Shown here: piece after piece, positions 8,740 to 17,656 of the stretch
Layout: each line of letters starts with the position of its first letter
Position numbering within the stretch: the stretch's first letter is position 1
From: an uncultured Sutterella sp.
Lineage (GTDB): Bacteria > Pseudomonadota > Gammaproteobacteria > Burkholderiales > Burkholderiaceae_F
DNA: 56,665 bases
Assembly (NCBI GenBank): GCA_900542805.1
Contig: UQOW01000011.1
Span: forward strand, 1-56,665
Direction of reading: 5' to 3'
The notes under the pieces: model-generated
What the model was told of the DNA's origin: nothing
Databases searched by the model: none
What the model saw: the letters and a program-made list of their open reading frames with translations, nothing else
Program-made: the position numbers and the translations under genes

Positions 8740-8768
8740 TTGCGCTCGGGCTTCGGAGTCCTTAAAGT
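8740..8768 (+). promoter_or_regulatory. Probable sigma-70 promoter of rnpB
   Basis: A -35 TTGCGC at 8740-8745, a 17-bp spacer and a -10 TAAAGT at 8763-8768 place the transcript start near 8775, one or two bases before the start of the P1 helix of RNase P RNA. Confidence 0.65.
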
Positions 8769-8776
8769 TCCGCTGA

Positions 8777-9097
8777 GCACGACGGTCGGTCGGACGATTG
8801 CGGGCGAGTTTTCGCACGAGGAAAGTCCGGACTCCGGAGGGTACCGTAGGAGGTAACGCCTCTCCGCCGTAAGGCGAGGATCAGAGCAACAGAGACGAGC
8901 CGATTCAGTTCGGGTGAAACGGGCAATCTCTACGGGGAGCAACATCAAATAGGCGGCTGCTTGATTCTGACCCGGAAAAGGCCGCGGGTAGATGGCTTGA
9001 GGCGGGGCGTGAGCCCCGCACTAGATGAATGATCGTCAGTGCACCCGATTGTTAATCGGGCGCGCAACATAATCCGGCTTACAGACCGACCTCGTGC
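8777..9097 (+). ncRNA. rnpB: RNase P RNA (bacterial class A)
   Basis: This is the catalytic RNA that matures tRNA 5' ends. The conserved cores are in order: GAGGAAAGTCCGG at about 8818, GGTAACGCC, AGAGCAACAGAGA, CAAATAGG, TAGATGAATGATCG, and the 3' CATAATCCGGCTTACAGACCGACC. The 5' GCACGACGGTCGGTC pairs with the 3' GACCGACCTCGTGC to close helix P1, which sets both ends. The 3' end touches the stop codon of the convergent acyl-CoA synthetase gene. The length, about 321 nt, is slightly short for class A. Confidence 0.95.
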
Positions 9098-11212
9098 CTA
9101 CTTTGCGATGCGGATACGCGCATCGACGGCAACGGCTTCGCCCGTTGTCTCCGAAATCATCAAGGGGTTGATATCGAGTTCGCACACGTGCGGATACTCA
9201 CAGGCAAGTTGAGAAAGCCGCAAAAGCGTTTCTTCAATTTGCTCTATTTTGGCAGGCGTTGTTCCGCGCGCACCTTTTAAAAGCGCGTAGGAGCGAACGG
9301 AGCGAACCATATCTTTGGCATCGGCATCGGTTAAGGGGGCAACGCGGAACGTAATGTCCTTTAAGACTTCGACGAAAATTCCGCCTAAGCCGAACATCAT
9401 CAGCGGTCCGTACTGCGGGTCAACCGATAGACCGCAAACCATCTCACGACGCCCTCGGACTTGTTCTTGAATGAGAACGCCCTTAAGACCGACCAAAAGA
9501 TTCTTTTCCTTGAGTTTTTCCATCAAATCGGCATATTCACGCCGCAGCATCGCCTCATCGGTGATGTTAACGCGCACTCCGCCGACATCGGTCTTGTGCG
9601 AGGTGGTCTCGGAAACCATCTTCATGACAACCGGATAGCCGATTTCTCGGGCAGCTGAAAGTGCCTCTTGCTCGGTTGCAGCCAACTTGGCACGGCACAC
9701 ACGAATGCCGCAGGAGGCCATCACATCAAGGCTTTCTTGCGTCGTAAGTTCCTCACGCCCCTGTTGCTTGAGGCTCTCGAAGATGCTTTGAATTTGGGCC
9801 GTATCGAACTCAAACGAAGGAACGCGTCCGGCAGGCTTTTTAACCCATTCGCTCTGGCGGCATAGCTGCGCTAAGGCATCGACGGCTTCTTCGGCGTACA
9901 TAAAGAAGGGAACGTTGGGTTTTGCGTCCGAGAGCGTGCTGAAAAAGGTGTTATCGGTCATAAAGACCCCGATTAAGGGTTTGTCGGGATGTTTTTCTTT
10001 GGCTCGGCACACAGCTTGAGCAACGGCCGTGTCTTTAAGACCCAAGAACGGCAGGTAAATCACCAGCGCTGCATCCACACCGGGGTCCGACAAAACGGTA
10101 TCCAGCGTTTTTTCGTAATGCTCCAAGGGAGCCGAAGCAATCATGTCGACCGGGTTTTTCACGGAGGCTACGGCCGGTAAGAATTCGCGCAAGGCCGATT
10201 GAGTTTGCTCCGAAAGGCGCGCCACGGTCAAGCCATGAGCGCTCACGGCATCGGCGGCCATAATGCCCGGGCCCCCGGAATTGGTGATGACGGCAATGCG
10301 GTTGCCGGCCGGAAGCGGCGAGCGAGAGAAAACTTTGGCTGTGGCAAATAGACTTTGTAGGGACGTCTCTCGAATGACACCGCACTGCTTTAAGAGTGCG
10401 TCTGCAGCTTTATCGGATCCTGCGAGCGATCCGGTGTGGGAACTTGCAGCACTTGCGCCTGCCTCGGAGCGACCGGCCTTTAGAGCCAATATCGGTTTTT
10501 TCTTGGAAACACGTTCGGCTGCTTTTCGAAAAGCTGCCGGGTCGGGAATCGATTCCATGTAAAGGAGAATTTGACCGACGTCGTCATCGTTTTCCCAGTA
10601 CTCGATGGCCGTCGTGGCGTTCACATCGGCTTGATTGCCGATGGAGATAAATTGCGCAAAGCCGATATTCAGGTCCTTGAGGATATTCAAAATACCGCCG
10701 CCCAAAGCGCCCGACTGAGAGACAAAGCCGATGTCGCCGCGTTCCGGGAGAGACTCGGCAAAACACCCGTCCATCCGAATGCTCGGATGTGTGTTCACAA
10801 CGCCTAAGCAATTGGGGCCGATGCAACGCATCTTGTAGTCGCGGCACTTTTTCAAAAGTTCGGCTTCAAGAGTTGCGCCGGCGGCTCCCGACTCCTTAAA
10901 GCCGGCGGAAATCACGCACAGACCTCCGACACCCTTTTCGTGGCACTCATCGATGACAGAAAGAACGTGTTTGGCATTGATGACAATGATGGCCAAATCC
11001 ACGGGACCTTCGATCTCTTTAACGGAGGCGTAGGCCTTAAGACCGCCGATGGTGTCGGCCTTGGGATTGACCGGGTACAAATTGCCGGTAAAGCCGTATT
11101 CGGTTAAGCGTTTCAAAATATCCGACCCGATGGTGTGTTCTTTGGTCGAAGCCCCGATCAGCGCAATGCTCTTGGGTTTCATAATCGGATTTAAAGAGGG
11201 GAATGGTGACAT
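9098..11212 (-). CDS. ADP-forming acyl/acetyl-CoA synthetase
   Basis: This 704-residue protein is an NDP-forming acyl-CoA synthetase, interconverting acyl-CoA + ADP + Pi and acid + CoA + ATP. An N-terminal CoA-binding Rossmann domain starts SIALIGASTKEHTIG. Two succinyl-CoA-ligase-like flavodoxin domains follow, with the catalytic histidine in SHTGSLAGSD. A C-terminal ATP-grasp domain begins near residue 480 (ASCGIRVCRAKLA) and contains HKTDVGGVRVNI. No C-terminal acetyltransferase domain is present, unlike PatZ. I start at the ATG at 11212, with GGAG nine bases upstream, not the TTG before it. It is last in a run with a 4-bp gap to the DsbC-like gene. The acid used is unknown. Confidence 0.88.
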   Translation of the reverse strand: MSPFPSLNPIMKPKSIALIGASTKEHTIGSDILKRLTEYGFTGNLYPVNPKADTIGGLKAYASVKEIEGPVDLAIIVINAKHVLSVIDECHEKGVGGLCVISAGFKESGAAGATLEAELLKKCRDYKMRCIGPNCLGVVNTHPSIRMDGCFAESLPERGDIGFVSQSGALGGGILNILKDLNIGFAQFISIGNQADVNATTAIEYWENDDDVGQILLYMESIPDPAAFRKAAERVSKKKPILALKAGRSEAGASAASSHTGSLAGSDKAADALLKQCGVIRETSLQSLFATAKVFSRSPLPAGNRIAVITNSGGPGIMAADAVSAHGLTVARLSEQTQSALREFLPAVASVKNPVDMIASAPLEHYEKTLDTVLSDPGVDAALVIYLPFLGLKDTAVAQAVCRAKEKHPDKPLIGVFMTDNTFFSTLSDAKPNVPFFMYAEEAVDALAQLCRQSEWVKKPAGRVPSFEFDTAQIQSIFESLKQQGREELTTQESLDVMASCGIRVCRAKLAATEQEALSAAREIGYPVVMKMVSETTSHKTDVGGVRVNITDEAMLRREYADLMEKLKEKNLLVGLKGVLIQEQVRGRREMVCGLSVDPQYGPLMMFGLGGIFVEVLKDITFRVAPLTDADAKDMVRSVRSYALLKGARGTTPAKIEQIEETLLRLSQLACEYPHVCELDINPLMISETTGEAVAVDARIRIAK

Positions 11213-11216
11213 CAAA

Positions 11217-11930
11217 CTATTCTCCGTGTTTAGGGGTTAAACGGGCTTGTAAGTCGCCTGGGGTTAGGCTTCCGGCTTGTGTTGTGCCGTCAGAAAAAAT
11301 AATGACAGGTGTCCCGGCAACGCCGAGGCGTCGTCCGAGGGCAAGGTTGCGGTCTAGGGCCGACGCGTCGCACTTTCTTGCTTCACCGGTAGGTTCCTTG
11401 CCTTCGAGCATGTAGTCTTGGAAGGCTTTGGCCGGATTTTCTGCGCAGAAAATCTTGCGCGATAAAGCGCGTGACATCGGTGTCGGGTGCAAAAAGTTAT
11501 AGACCGTCACATTCCCGACTTGACGAATGGACTGCTCTAAAAGTCGGCAGTACGTGCAGCGCGTATCGGTGAAAACGGCAAGGCGCCTCTCGCCTTTACC
11601 GTAAACGACTTTGACGGCATCTTGAAGCGGGAGTGTCTCCCAGGAAACCTTCGAAAGCTCGGCTAAGCGCTCCTGCGTCAGATCGCGATTTTTCTTGGTG
11701 TCGAGAATGTGACCGGCAAAGACAAAGCGCACCGAGGAATCCACGTAAAAAATCTTTTTATTAACGATGACTTCCCATAGATTCATCATCGTCATTTTTT
11801 TCACGCTTTCCGGTTTACTCTGAAACGTTTTTTCAACGGCGCGGGAAACAGCATCGCTCTCGGGAGAGGCAAACGACGAGGCCGAGTAAAAGAGAGCAAG
11901 GCTCAGAACAAGGGGCAAAATCCGTTTCAA
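11217..11930 (-). CDS. DsbC/DsbG-like periplasmic thiol:disulfide isomerase
   Basis: This 237-residue secreted protein has a signal peptide (1-21, ending SFA). A DsbC-type N-terminal dimerisation segment is followed by a thioredoxin fold with the active site CTYC in FTDTRCTYCRLLEQ. The cis-proline loop is GVAGTPVIIF. A second cysteine pair (C in KIFCAENP and C in ARKCDAS) matches the structural disulfide of DsbC. The start is TTG preceded by GGAGAG. It is third in the run, 10 bp after anmK. Its likely reductant is the DsbD-family protein encoded at 653-2839 (inference). Confidence 0.87.
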   Translation of the reverse strand: MKRILPLVLSLALFYSASSFASPESDAVSRAVEKTFQSKPESVKKMTMMNLWEVIVNKKIFYVDSSVRFVFAGHILDTKKNRDLTQERLAELSKVSWETLPLQDAVKVVYGKGERRLAVFTDTRCTYCRLLEQSIRQVGNVTVYNFLHPTPMSRALSRKIFCAENPAKAFQDYMLEGKEPTGEARKCDASALDRNLALGRRLGVAGTPVIIFSDGTTQAGSLTPGDLQARLTPKHGE

Positions 11931-11940
11931 ACGTCTCTCC

Positions 11941-13044
11941 TTAATGCGGATAGAGGGCGCCTAAGACGCGCAGACCGCGTGCATGGGTGGCTTCGCAGAG
12001 GTTGCCCGGGCGACCTTCGATGAAAGCGCGCGCCAGCCAGGCAAATGCCAGGGCTTCAACGTGCATCGGGTCGATGCCGAGCTCGGCGGTTGTAGCCACA
12101 TGGGCCGGACAGGCAAGCTCGGCGATGCGGTCCAATAGGGCCGTGTTTTTCGTGCCTCCTCCGCATAGATAGATTTCTTGGGCCCCCCGGCAAGCCAGAG
12201 CCACGGTTCGGGCCGTAAGCTCCAAAAGGGTTCTTTGAACGTCTTCGGGTTTCTCATCCGTAAGAACGCTTCTAACCCATGCTAAGTTAAATTCCTCACG
12301 TCCCGTACTCTTGGGCGGACGACGCATCAGGTACGGATGGCTTAAAAGGCGAGTCAGCAGCGCGTTGCAAACCGTCCCGGTTTTGGCCCAAGCACCTCCT
12401 TCATCGAAAGGCGCTCCGGTATTTTCCGCACACCAAGCGTCCATCAGGGTATTGCCCGGCCCGCAGTCAAAACCCGAGACCGGGTAAAAACGTTGCCGCT
12501 TTCCCGGTAGCAGCGTGACATTGGCAATGCCGCCTAAGTTCACGACGGCACGCGGTGAATCGGATGAAAAAAGAGCTTTGTGAAACGCCGGAACCAGCGG
12601 AGCTCCTTCGCCCTCGGCTGCCAGGTCCCGTGAGCGAAAATCTGCAACGACATCGATGCCCGTTAACTCGGCCACAAGCGCCGGATAGTTTAACTGTAGG
12701 CTCCAGCCCTTGGCCGGACGGTGTCGTACGGTTTGTCCGTGGACACCTACGGCTCGCACGTCGTTGCGCGGAATCTGTGTGGCATCGACAAGGTCAAGAG
12801 CAATCTCGGCATAAAGGCGTCCGAGCGTGACCGTCAAATCCCCGGCGCGCTCGATTTCATTGTCCCCGGGCGTACATAGAGAGCTAAGAGCGCCTCGCAA
12901 CTCGGTCGGATATGGGGCAAACAGGTGTCCGATAACGCGCGGTTTCTTGCCGGAAAAGTCGGCGGCAACGGCATCGACACCGTCTAAGCTCGTACCCGAC
13001 ATCAGGCCGATGTAAAGGGACTTATCGTGTTCGTGTTGATTCAT
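11941..13044 (-). CDS. anmK: Anhydro-N-acetylmuramic acid kinase
   Basis: AnmK phosphorylates and opens 1,6-anhydro-MurNAc from wall turnover, giving MurNAc-6-phosphate for recycling. The protein is 367 residues from the ATG at 13044. The ATP-binding start LYIGLMSGTSLDGVDAV, GVHGQTVRHRP, the catalytic region VVADFRSRDLAAEGEGAPL and CGGGTKN are all present. An in-frame upstream extension was rejected because it lies inside the M23 gene. The chosen start overlaps the end of the M23 gene by 23 bp, suggesting translational coupling. Pairing with an M23 peptidase makes a cell-wall turnover unit. Confidence 0.96.
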   Translation of the reverse strand: MNQHEHDKSLYIGLMSGTSLDGVDAVAADFSGKKPRVIGHLFAPYPTELRGALSSLCTPGDNEIERAGDLTVTLGRLYAEIALDLVDATQIPRNDVRAVGVHGQTVRHRPAKGWSLQLNYPALVAELTGIDVVADFRSRDLAAEGEGAPLVPAFHKALFSSDSPRAVVNLGGIANVTLLPGKRQRFYPVSGFDCGPGNTLMDAWCAENTGAPFDEGGAWAKTGTVCNALLTRLLSHPYLMRRPPKSTGREEFNLAWVRSVLTDEKPEDVQRTLLELTARTVALACRGAQEIYLCGGGTKNTALLDRIAELACPAHVATTAELGIDPMHVEALAFAWLARAFIEGRPGNLCEATHARGLRVLGALYPH

Positions 13045-14455
13045 TAGGTTTTGCTCCGGAGACTTGCACGCGTCGCAGCAGCGAAAGCTTTTCCTGCAAG
13101 GGCGCAATGCGTGCTTCCATTTTTGCAATCTGATACGCAGACAAGGTCTTCGTATCCGGAAGTTTGGCCGTCATCGGGTTAATTTGGGTTCCGCTCATAA
13201 TGAGTTCGTAGTGCAAGTGGGGACCGGTTGCCAGGCCTGTCTGTCCGACCTTACCGATTTGTTCGCCGTGGAGAACATCGCTTCCCACTCGAATGTTCTG
13301 GGCAATACTCGATAAATGAGCATACACCGTCTGGCAGTCCGGGCCGTGCTGAATGCGAATGTATTTGCCGTAGCCAGTACCTAGGCCCGCAAAGACCACT
13401 TTACCGTCCGCGGCGGCGCGTACCGTCGCTCCCCACGGGGCCCTAAAGTCCGTTCCTCGGTGCGGGCGCAACACGCCGGTAATCGGGTGGCGACGTAGCG
13501 GTGCAAATTCGGAACTGACCTTTTGCACATCCAAGGGAACACGCATGAAGGTTCGTCGCGTCAAAGTTCCTTTGCTGTCGTAGTAATTGCCGCCTTGGTT
13601 GTCATCGGGAAACCAGAAAAATTCCCGCGTTTTGCCGTCTTTTTCAAATTGCATCGCCAGAAGTTTGCCGATACGTACGAAATTGCCGTCGATGTATTTG
13701 CTCTCGTAAATGACACGAAACGCTTCGCCTTGCGCCAGGTTATTGACGACATCGCGGTCGTAGTCAAAGGCCGCATGCATTTGCGCAATGACGGCTGTCG
13801 GGATATTGCTTTTTTGAAGACTCGTGCTCGGAAGTCCCCGAACCGTTCCCTCGGCCATCACAAGCTGAACGTCATAGGAAAAGGGCTTTTCCGTGACAGT
13901 GAGGCCAGAGGCCTCTCGCGCCACTTCCAGAACTTTTGTCGTCGTGTCATCGTCGATGTAAAGCCGCAAGGACACAAGTCCTCCGCTTTCCAAAGTCGAG
14001 GCGGTGACGTATTGCCCGGGTCTCGGGCTTAAAAGAGCACGGGCGGTAGCCTTTTTTTCAATAAATGCGGCGGCATCGGCATCACGAATTCCTAAGCGCG
14101 ATAAAAGCGAACGCAAGGTATCCGAACTTGTCACATACGTTTCGTGCATGACCGAGTCGTCTTTTTTTCCGATGGATTCCATCTGCGATCGCAAATCGGG
14201 TAGGCGAATTTCCAGACTTCTTTGTACGCGGGCTATGTGCTGCTCGGGAACATCGGTTGCCGTTGTCCCCGGGCCCGAAGGCGTCAGGACCAAAAGGGCC
14301 ACAACGGCAAGAGGCGTCACTAAAGCCGCCGCCCCGATCATTACGGAGGTACGCAGGGGCGTTTTGGCACACGTCGGGGTGTGCCGGGCTAAAAAAGACG
14401 CTGCGCTTTTACTGATGTGTCGCAGTTGTTTTCCGACTAAATCCGGAGAGGTCAT
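13022..14455 (-). CDS. M23 family metallopeptidase (MepM-like murein endopeptidase)
   Basis: This 477-residue envelope protein likely cleaves peptidoglycan cross-links. One membrane anchor lies at about 36-58 (IGAAALVTPLAVVALLVL). A central OapA/LysM-like part holds ADAAAFIEKKATARALL. The C-terminal LytM domain has the zinc ligands HRGTDF and HLHYE and the general base in VYAHLS. All ligands are intact, so it should be an active enzyme rather than an EnvC-type activator. It heads the run and overlaps anmK. The linkage endopeptidase-anmK is common in Burkholderiales and reflects wall recycling. Confidence 0.92.
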   Translation of the reverse strand: MTSPDLVGKQLRHISKSAASFLARHTPTCAKTPLRTSVMIGAAALVTPLAVVALLVLTPSGPGTTATDVPEQHIARVQRSLEIRLPDLRSQMESIGKKDDSVMHETYVTSSDTLRSLLSRLGIRDADAAAFIEKKATARALLSPRPGQYVTASTLESGGLVSLRLYIDDDTTTKVLEVAREASGLTVTEKPFSYDVQLVMAEGTVRGLPSTSLQKSNIPTAVIAQMHAAFDYDRDVVNNLAQGEAFRVIYESKYIDGNFVRIGKLLAMQFEKDGKTREFFWFPDDNQGGNYYDSKGTLTRRTFMRVPLDVQKVSSEFAPLRRHPITGVLRPHRGTDFRAPWGATVRAAADGKVVFAGLGTGYGKYIRIQHGPDCQTVYAHLSSIAQNIRVGSDVLHGEQIGKVGQTGLATGPHLHYELIMSGTQINPMTAKLPDTKTLSAYQIAKMEARIAPLQEKLSLLRRVQVSGAKPNESTRTR

Positions 14456-14520
14456 CTAGAAAAAGGAATCCGTGTCACCCCCAAAGGGGACTTTTTACCC
14501 GTGTAATTCAAACGGTCCAT

Positions 14521-14526
14521 TATAAT
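14521..14526 (+). promoter_or_regulatory. Perfect -10 box upstream of tyrS
   Basis: TATAAT lies 67 bp before the chosen tyrS start. No good -35 stands 16-18 bp upstream, so promoter strength cannot be judged. Confidence 0.45.
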
Positions 14527-14592
14527 AAAGCACCGTATTTTTTCCGTTTTTACACCCGCTCAAGGCGGGTGAAATCTTTACGAGATATTTCA

Positions 14593-15858
14593 ATGGCTGA
14601 CGAGGCAAAGACAGAAGAAAAAAAGTACCCGGTGACGCCGGAAATTACCGAGGCGATGGCCACGATTCGTCGCGGTGTCGATACGCTTCTTTTGGAAAGC
14701 GAATTAGAACAGAAACTCGCTCGGTCTCGAGTGACCGGCAAACCCCTGCGCTGCAAGTTAGGCCTGGATCCCACGGCGCCCGACATCCACGTCGGTCACA
14801 CGGTGGTGTTAAATAAATTACGCCAACTGCAAGACTTAGGGCACACGGTGATTTTCCTAATCGGAGATTTTACGGCAGCCATCGGCGATCCTTCGGGGCG
14901 AAACGCCATGCGCCCGCCCTTGTCGCCCGAGCAGATTCAGGAAAATGCCCAGACGTACTTGGCACAAGCCGGGCTCGTGTTGGATCTTGCCAAAACCGAA
15001 GTGCGTTATAACTCCGAGTGGAACAATGCTTTAGGGGCCACGGGGCTCATTCGTCTTTGCTCGCGCTACACCCTTGCTCGCCTTTTAGAGCGCGATGACT
15101 TTGCCAAGCGCTACGAGCAGGGCGTTCCCATTGCCATGCACGAGATGATTTATCCCTTAATGCAAGGGTATGACTCGGTGGCCCTGCAAAGCGATATCGA
15201 ACTCGGGGGATCCGATCAGCGCTTTAACCTTATTGTCGGACGTGAATTGCAGCGACAGTACGATCAGGAGCCGCAGTGCATTCTGACGATGCCGCTACTA
15301 GTCGGCTTGGACGGCGTCAATAAGATGAGTAAGAGTAAGCACAACTACATCGGCATCACCGATACGCCCGATGAGATGTTCGGAAAGGTGATGAGTATTT
15401 CCGATACGCTCATGTGGAATTGGTATGACTTGCTGAGTCTTCGGTCCAACAGTGAGATTCAGACGCTTAAAGACGAATGCCAAAACGGGCGCAATCCGCG
15501 CGATGCGAAGGTGGCGCTTGCCAAGGAGATTATCGAGCGCTTCCACAGCAAGAAGGATGCCGATGCCGCCGAAGCCGAATTCAATTTGCGTTTTCGTGCC
15601 GGAGCGGTCCCCTCGGACATTGCGTCCGTGACGGTCGCGGCTCCCGAAGGCCAAATCGGTATTGCCCGCATGATTAAAGAGGCCGGCTTGGCGCCGAGCA
15701 ACGCCGAGGCTAATCGCAACATCGAACAGGGCGGCGTGCGTATCGAAGGCGAGCGCGTGACTGACAAGGGGCTTCAGATGGGGCCCGGGACCTACACGGT
15801 TCAGGTCGGTAAACGCCGTTGGGCAAAAGTGACGGTTGTGGCCGGGAGTGAGAAATGA
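14593..15858 (+). CDS. tyrS: Tyrosyl-tRNA synthetase
   Basis: TyrS charges tRNA-Tyr. The protein is 421 residues from ATG 14593; a GTG at 14569 is in frame, but its ribosome site is too close. The class I signatures are HVGH (in DIHVGHT) and KMSKS (in NKMSKSKHN). The substrate loop GGSDQRFN is intact. An S4 RNA-binding domain closes the protein (SNAEANRNIEQGGVRIEG). It belongs to the TyrZ-like bacterial subgroup by its HVGH motif. The stop overlaps the dtd start by 4 bp (ATGA), so the two are coupled. Confidence 0.96.
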   Translation: MADEAKTEEKKYPVTPEITEAMATIRRGVDTLLLESELEQKLARSRVTGKPLRCKLGLDPTAPDIHVGHTVVLNKLRQLQDLGHTVIFLIGDFTAAIGDPSGRNAMRPPLSPEQIQENAQTYLAQAGLVLDLAKTEVRYNSEWNNALGATGLIRLCSRYTLARLLERDDFAKRYEQGVPIAMHEMIYPLMQGYDSVALQSDIELGGSDQRFNLIVGRELQRQYDQEPQCILTMPLLVGLDGVNKMSKSKHNYIGITDTPDEMFGKVMSISDTLMWNWYDLLSLRSNSEIQTLKDECQNGRNPRDAKVALAKEIIERFHSKKDADAAEAEFNLRFRAGAVPSDIASVTVAAPEGQIGIARMIKEAGLAPSNAEANRNIEQGGVRIEGERVTDKGLQMGPGTYTVQVGKRRWAKVTVVAGSEK

Positions 15859-16292
15859 TTGTTGTCTTACAGCGCGTCACACAGGCGCACGTGACGATTG
15901 AGGATAAAACGGCCGGTCAAATCGGCAAGGGACTCATGGTTCTTGTGTGTGCCGAACGGGGTGATACGGATGAAAAGGCGCGTCTTTTGGCGCAGCGGCT
16001 GTTACGGTACCGCGTTTTCGAGGATGAAAACGGCAAGATGAATTTGTCGGTGACGGACGTCAAGGGCGGACTGTTACTGGTCTCCCAATTTACGCTGGCT
16101 GCCGATACGACACGCGGCAACCGTCCGAGTTTTACGCCGGCAGCGCCCCCCGATGAAGGTAAGCGGCTTTTCGATATCTTTGTGCAAGAAGCCGAAAAGA
16201 GCGGCCTGACGGTTCAGACCGGTAAGTTCGGAGCCTACATGCGCGTTTCTCTTGTTAACGACGGTCCCGTGACCTTTACGTTACGCAATTAA
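15855..16292 (+). CDS. dtd: D-aminoacyl-tRNA deacylase
   Basis: Dtd removes D-amino acids, notably D-tyrosine, wrongly loaded on tRNA. At 145 residues it has the usual length. The catalytic motif SQFTLAADTTRGNRPSF is at about 78-94 and the GPVTF motif (cross-subunit Gly-Pro gate) is at the end in NDGPVTFTL. The overlap with tyrS fits its role in clearing TyrRS errors. Its last 4 bp overlap the end of the convergent histidine kinase gene. Confidence 0.96.
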   Translation: MIVVLQRVTQAHVTIEDKTAGQIGKGLMVLVCAERGDTDEKARLLAQRLLRYRVFEDENGKMNLSVTDVKGGLLLVSQFTLAADTTRGNRPSFTPAAPPDEGKRLFDIFVQEAEKSGLTVQTGKFGAYMRVSLVNDGPVTFTLRN

Positions 16293-17656
16293 TTCGGATT
16301 CTCGCTTGTCATTCGGTCTTTGACGCTTAAAAGCGGAAGCGTCAGGCGCATTTTTAGGCCGTGCGGGGTGATGTTTTCAGCATTGAGCGTGCCGCTGTGA
16401 CGGATGGCGGCGCGCTTAGCAATGGCCAAACCTAATCCGAATCCGCTTCCTGTTGCCTGATTGCTTCCGCGCACAAAGGGTTCGAAAAGTCGAGCGATAT
16501 CGCTTTCGGCAATGCCCGGGCCCGAATCACAAATCTCCACGGTAACCATCCGGTCCGTTTTCCGAGCGAGAACGGACACAGTGGTGCCTGCCGGAGAAAA
16601 GCGCAACGCATTGCGAATGAGATTTTCCAGAGCACTGGCAATCGAATCAATATGGGCGAGCACCGGAAGCGCGGCATCGGAGGTAAGCGTCACGCGCACG
16701 TTCTTGGCACTTCCTTCAAAATCAGCGTCTTCCACGATGGTTTCTAAAATCGGCACCAAGTCGGTTGTCTCAAAGTGCATCGGGGCGTTCTCATCGAGCC
16801 TGGCGTAGGTTAAAAGCGCCTCAACGAGGGTATCCAGGTTTGCCACTTCCTCTTCGATGCGCTCGACGGCTTGACGGCTTTTTGTCGGGTCCTTTTCAAG
16901 AAGAGCCAGAGCAACGTCAATGCGCGCCAAGGGGCTTCTTAACTCATGGCTTACGTCGTGAAAGAGCGTCTTTTGTCGTTTCAGGAGCCCGTTGATTTTT
17001 TCTGCCATGGCGTCGTATCGCTTCGCTAGATCCCCGATTTCATCGTAGTTATGCCCGACAAGCGGCGCAATTCGATCTCCGAAATTGCCCTCTGCAGCCC
17101 GTCGCATGGCCCAGTCGAGTTTGCGGATGGGCTTTGTAAAGTTCCATGCGAGGAGCCCGGCGACAAGGGCCGTCGAAAAGAGAGCCAAAAGCACATGCAC
17201 CCACCACGGCGTGCGCCAAAACGCCATGCCCCAGAAATGTTTGGGTTTATCGGTGCGAACGGCAATGAAACGAAGCGGCTCGCCGGCAATCGTTTTTGTC
17301 ACAATACGCGAGGAGACGACCGGATCCGTAAGCTGCGCCTGTGCTTTGTTCGGAAGCGTGCGTCCGGAGATTTCTTCTCCGGTTGCAGTGAGGACGAAAA
17401 TCGCAGGACGGACATTGCGTTTTTCATCCAAAAGCCATTTGATGAGAACATCTTTTCCGCCCCACTGAGCGATACCGAGAGCGGTGTTCACGGCTCGCTG
17501 GCCGGGAAATTCAAAATCCACGGTCTCAAAGGCGCTGGCGGCATACTTTTGATAGCTCGCACTGATAATCCAGACACAAAGACCGAGCACCAGGAAAACA
17601 CTTAAAAGTCCGGTAAAGAGCTTTAAAAAGATGCCGCTGAAAGGTCGGTGTTTCAT
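16289..17656 (-). CDS. Sensor histidine kinase (CpxA/EnvZ-type)
   Basis: This 455-residue kinase has two membrane helices (about 8-30 and 152-170) around a periplasmic sensor of some 120 residues. A HAMP linker follows (RKLDWAMRRAAEGNFGDRI). The HisKA phosphoacceptor is in FHDVSHELRSPLARID, the N box is ENLIRNALRFSP and the G boxes are DSGPGIAES and GSGFGLGLAIAKRAA. All catalytic boxes are intact. Its start overlaps the response-regulator stop by 4 bp. The divergent neighbour is a TolC-MacAB efflux operon, so envelope or antimicrobial stress sensing is plausible (inference). Confidence 0.92.
   Translation of the reverse strand: MKHRPFSGIFLKLFTGLLSVFLVLGLCVWIISASYQKYAASAFETVDFEFPGQRAVNTALGIAQWGGKDVLIKWLLDEKRNVRPAIFVLTATGEEISGRTLPNKAQAQLTDPVVSSRIVTKTIAGEPLRFIAVRTDKPKHFWGMAFWRTPWWVHVLLALFSTALVAGLLAWNFTKPIRKLDWAMRRAAEGNFGDRIAPLVGHNYDEIGDLAKRYDAMAEKINGLLKRQKTLFHDVSHELRSPLARIDVALALLEKDPTKSRQAVERIEEEVANLDTLVEALLTYARLDENAPMHFETTDLVPILETIVEDADFEGSAKNVRVTLTSDAALPVLAHIDSIASALENLIRNALRFSPAGTTVSVLARKTDRMVTVEICDSGPGIAESDIARLFEPFVRGSNQATGSGFGLGLAIAKRAAIRHSGTLNAENITPHGLKMRLTLPLLSVKDRMTSENPN

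Noticed and set aside
8646..8948. 100-codon minus-strand frame
   Set aside because: Overlaps rnpB and its promoter; no ribosome site or homology pattern.
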